A DNA stretch of 64,000 bases from Emticicia oligotrophica DSM 17448 (GTDB lineage Bacteria; Bacteroidota; Bacteroidia; Cytophagales; Spirosomataceae): NCBI RefSeq assembly GCF_000263195.1, contig NC_018748.1, positions 372,001-436,000 of the forward strand, read 5' to 3'. A program made the translations under genes and the position numbers. The notes under the pieces were generated by a model, which made no database searches, was not told the origin of the DNA, and saw only the letters and a program-made list of their open reading frames with translations. This document shows positions 62,822 to 64,000 of this stretch, piece after piece. Numbering within the stretch: the first letter of the stretch is position 1; each line of letters starts with the position of its first letter.

Positions 62822-63724
62822 TTACTTGACCAACTTTCTGTAAAGTTCGGTCTTTGAAGGGTCAACTGCCGATAATAATTGAAATGCTTTTTGTTTTTCG
62901 TCTTTGGTTGCTTCAGAAAAGATGTTTACCATTTCTTGGTTTTTAGCGTTCAAAAAACTCGTTATTAATACCGAATTAGCCTTTAATTGTTGCATAGTTT
63001 TGATTGAAGAGAGCATATCCATCACCTGCTTCCGTCCACCAACGGGGTCGGTAGTAAAGTTATCTAAAGCCAAACGATGATAATTATACATACCATCTCT
63101 GAATGGAGCTAATTGTTGATTTTGCAAGTTTTCTACCAACCAATAACGATTACGTTGGTCACCCGATTGTTCCCAACCACTCTGCCCAGCACTCGCTGCT
63201 AAATTGGCGATGTTATAAGCACGTGTTAAATATGGATTTCCCCCTAATTTACCGAATGAATCATAATCAACTGTTAGAGCAATTAATGAATAAAATCCTA
63301 AAATTGAGGTGAGGTTATTTGTAAAATTCAACTCATTAAAATTCATTTGTCGGTCTTCTGGTGTAAACGAAACATTGAAGTTTCGGTCAACGTAACTTAA
63401 AAGGATTGTCTCATAAGTAGTATTAAACACTGGACGAATGACCTGAAATTGGGCATTACCTTGATAGACATTTTGTTGAGGCGACTTCGTAAATGTAATA
63501 ATCAAATTACATTTAATTCGCTCTTCTTGGCTATAAATATCGTTTGTCCATCTTTTACCATTCATAAAATCGCTGATTGCAGTTTTCATATCTACAAAAA
63601 CCTGTTTTTCAGCCGACTGTTGAGATTGCAACTGGTCAGACACAATAGTTACATTACAATTCAGTTCTTGGGCAATACTTCCCGTAAAACTTGCCATTAA
63701 GGCCCAAAATATTAGTTTTTTCAT
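62822..63724 (-). CDS. DUF4835 family protein, T9SS-linked PorD
   Basis: A 300-residue exported protein. A signal ends at GSIAQ. The mature start ELNCNVTIVSDQLQS and the blocks FMNGKRWTNDIYSQEERIKCNLIITF, VYQGNAQFQVIRPVFNTTYETILLSYVDRNFNV, LTSILGFYSLIALTVDYDSFGKLGG and RDGMYNYHRLALDNF are those of DUF4835. This protein is called PorD in Porphyromonas, where it is needed for type IX secretion. In this phylum it often follows coaBC, as it does here (41 bp spacing). It acts in the periplasm; the exact role is unknown. Confidence 0.85.
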   Translation of the reverse strand: MKKLIFWALMASFTGSIAQELNCNVTIVSDQLQSQQSAEKQVFVDMKTAISDFMNGKRWTNDIYSQEERIKCNLIITFTKSPQQNVYQGNAQFQVIRPVFNTTYETILLSYVDRNFNVSFTPEDRQMNFNELNFTNNLTSILGFYSLIALTVDYDSFGKLGGNPYLTRAYNIANLAASAGQSGWEQSGDQRNRYWLVENLQNQQLAPFRDGMYNYHRLALDNFTTDPVGGRKQVMDMLSSIKTMQQLKANSVLITSFLNAKNQEMVNIFSEATKDEKQKAFQLLSAVDPSKTELYRKLVK

Positions 63725-63765
63725 TGAATTTTTAAACAGATTATCGCTAAATTACTCGAATTTCA

Positions 63766-64000
63766 CTATAATTTTTGTAATATGGTTGCGATAATATCTT
63801 GTGCTACTTCCTTTTTAGATTTTAGTTCAAAATCATATATATTACCTTCACGGTCAATGATTTTTATTTTGTTTGTATCATAACGAAATCCAGCTCCACT
63901 ATCTTGTAAAGAATTTAAAACAACGAAATCAAAATTCTTACGTTCGAGTTTTCCTTTGGCATTTTCAAACTCATTATCTGTTTCAAGAGCAAAGCCTACA
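63766..64000 (-). CDS. coaBC: CoaBC phosphopantothenoylcysteine synthetase, C-terminal fragment
   Basis: The minus-strand frame enters at the window edge and stops at 63766-63768. The visible 77 residues read VGFALETDNEFENAKGKLERK, NFDFVVLNSLQDSGAGFRYDTNKI and EVAQDIIATILQKL. This is the end of the synthetase domain of CoaBC: GFALETDxExxNAxxKLxxKxxDxxVxN binds CTP and the substrate. The full enzyme joins phosphopantothenate to cysteine and decarboxylates the product in coenzyme A synthesis. The rest of the gene lies beyond the window. Confidence 0.9.
   Translation of the reverse strand, partial: VGFALETDNEFENAKGKLERKNFDFVVLNSLQDSGAGFRYDTNKIKIIDREGNIYDFELKSKKEVAQDIIATILQKL

Noticed and set aside
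1-64000. Prophage, insertion sequence, integrative element or CRISPR locus
   Set aside because: No transposase, integrase, phage structural gene, terminal repeat with target duplication, or spacer array was found on either strand.

Overview
The window reads as chromosomal DNA of a low-GC Bacteroidota, most likely of the order Cytophagales (family-level guess: Spirosomataceae and relatives; this is inference). The support is type IX secretion and gliding genes (gldD, porQ, the PorD-like DUF4835 gene), a secreted protein with a C-terminal T9SS sorting domain, an outer-membrane barrel with a carboxypeptidase-like N-terminal domain, many lipoproteins, and promoters of the Bacteroidota type (TTTG or TTG, 18-20 nt, then TAnnTTTG). 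No phage, transposase, integrase, CRISPR array, rRNA or replication origin was seen.

Layout. 1-5.6 kb: 5' edge of a pyrophosphohydrolase-like gene, a collagen-like lipoprotein, a TPR protein, a large BNR/sortilin-type T9SS substrate and a YhhN-like membrane protein. 5.7-10.4 kb: small envelope proteins, a PyrR-like phosphoribosyltransferase with gldD, and a YceI / b561-like / Rieske group. 10.5-11 kb: two tandem tRNA-Glu genes, each with its own promoter and terminator. 11-19.4 kb: M14 carboxypeptidase, Tat-type TIM-barrel protein, outer-membrane barrel, small conserved protein, DUF885 metallopeptidase. 19.4-23 kb: a copper-type module (small Cys-rich protein, MbnP family protein, MbnH/MauG-type dihaem peroxidase, outer-membrane protein with a CDMCGC motif). 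23-25.7 kb: paraoxonase-like arylesterase, hydroxypyruvate-isomerase-like protein, a lipoprotein. 25.9-27.7 kb: cysteine biosynthesis (serine acetyltransferase and cysM). 28.4-29.6 kb: ECF sigma factor with two paralogous small membrane proteins. 29.7-36 kb: AddA/UvrD-like helicase-nuclease between membrane-protein genes, then a sugar-acid dehydratase. 36-39 kb: DUF937-OmpA protein facing hslU. 39-45.7 kb: BNR-fold lipid-free secreted protein, porQ, 5'-nucleotidase lipoprotein, GH97 glycosidase. 45.8-49 kb: AarF kinase, TetR regulator, MpaB-type oxygenase. 49-55.6 kb: lipoprotein, pyrG, yidC, an LpoA-like protein. 55.6-57.4 kb: PspA-like coiled-coil pair. 57.6-64 kb: PSD1 cytochrome, a decayed tyrosine phosphatase, TIM-barrel protein, aldo/keto reductase, DUF4835/PorD gene and the 3' end of coaBC.

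The core housekeeping genes (pyrG, yidC, hslU, coaBC, cysE/cysM) sit among envelope and carbohydrate-use genes, as expected for a free-living polymer degrader. The most interesting accessory region is the MbnP/MbnH-type cluster at 19.5-23 kb. It has a strong promoter placed so that the first gene would be leaderless or nearly so, a TAATG overlap between mbnP and mbnH, and an inverted repeat in front of mbnP. Second are the sigma factor with twin Gly/His-rich membrane proteins and the PspA-like pair. All functional calls rest on recognised motifs and gene context, since no searches could be run.
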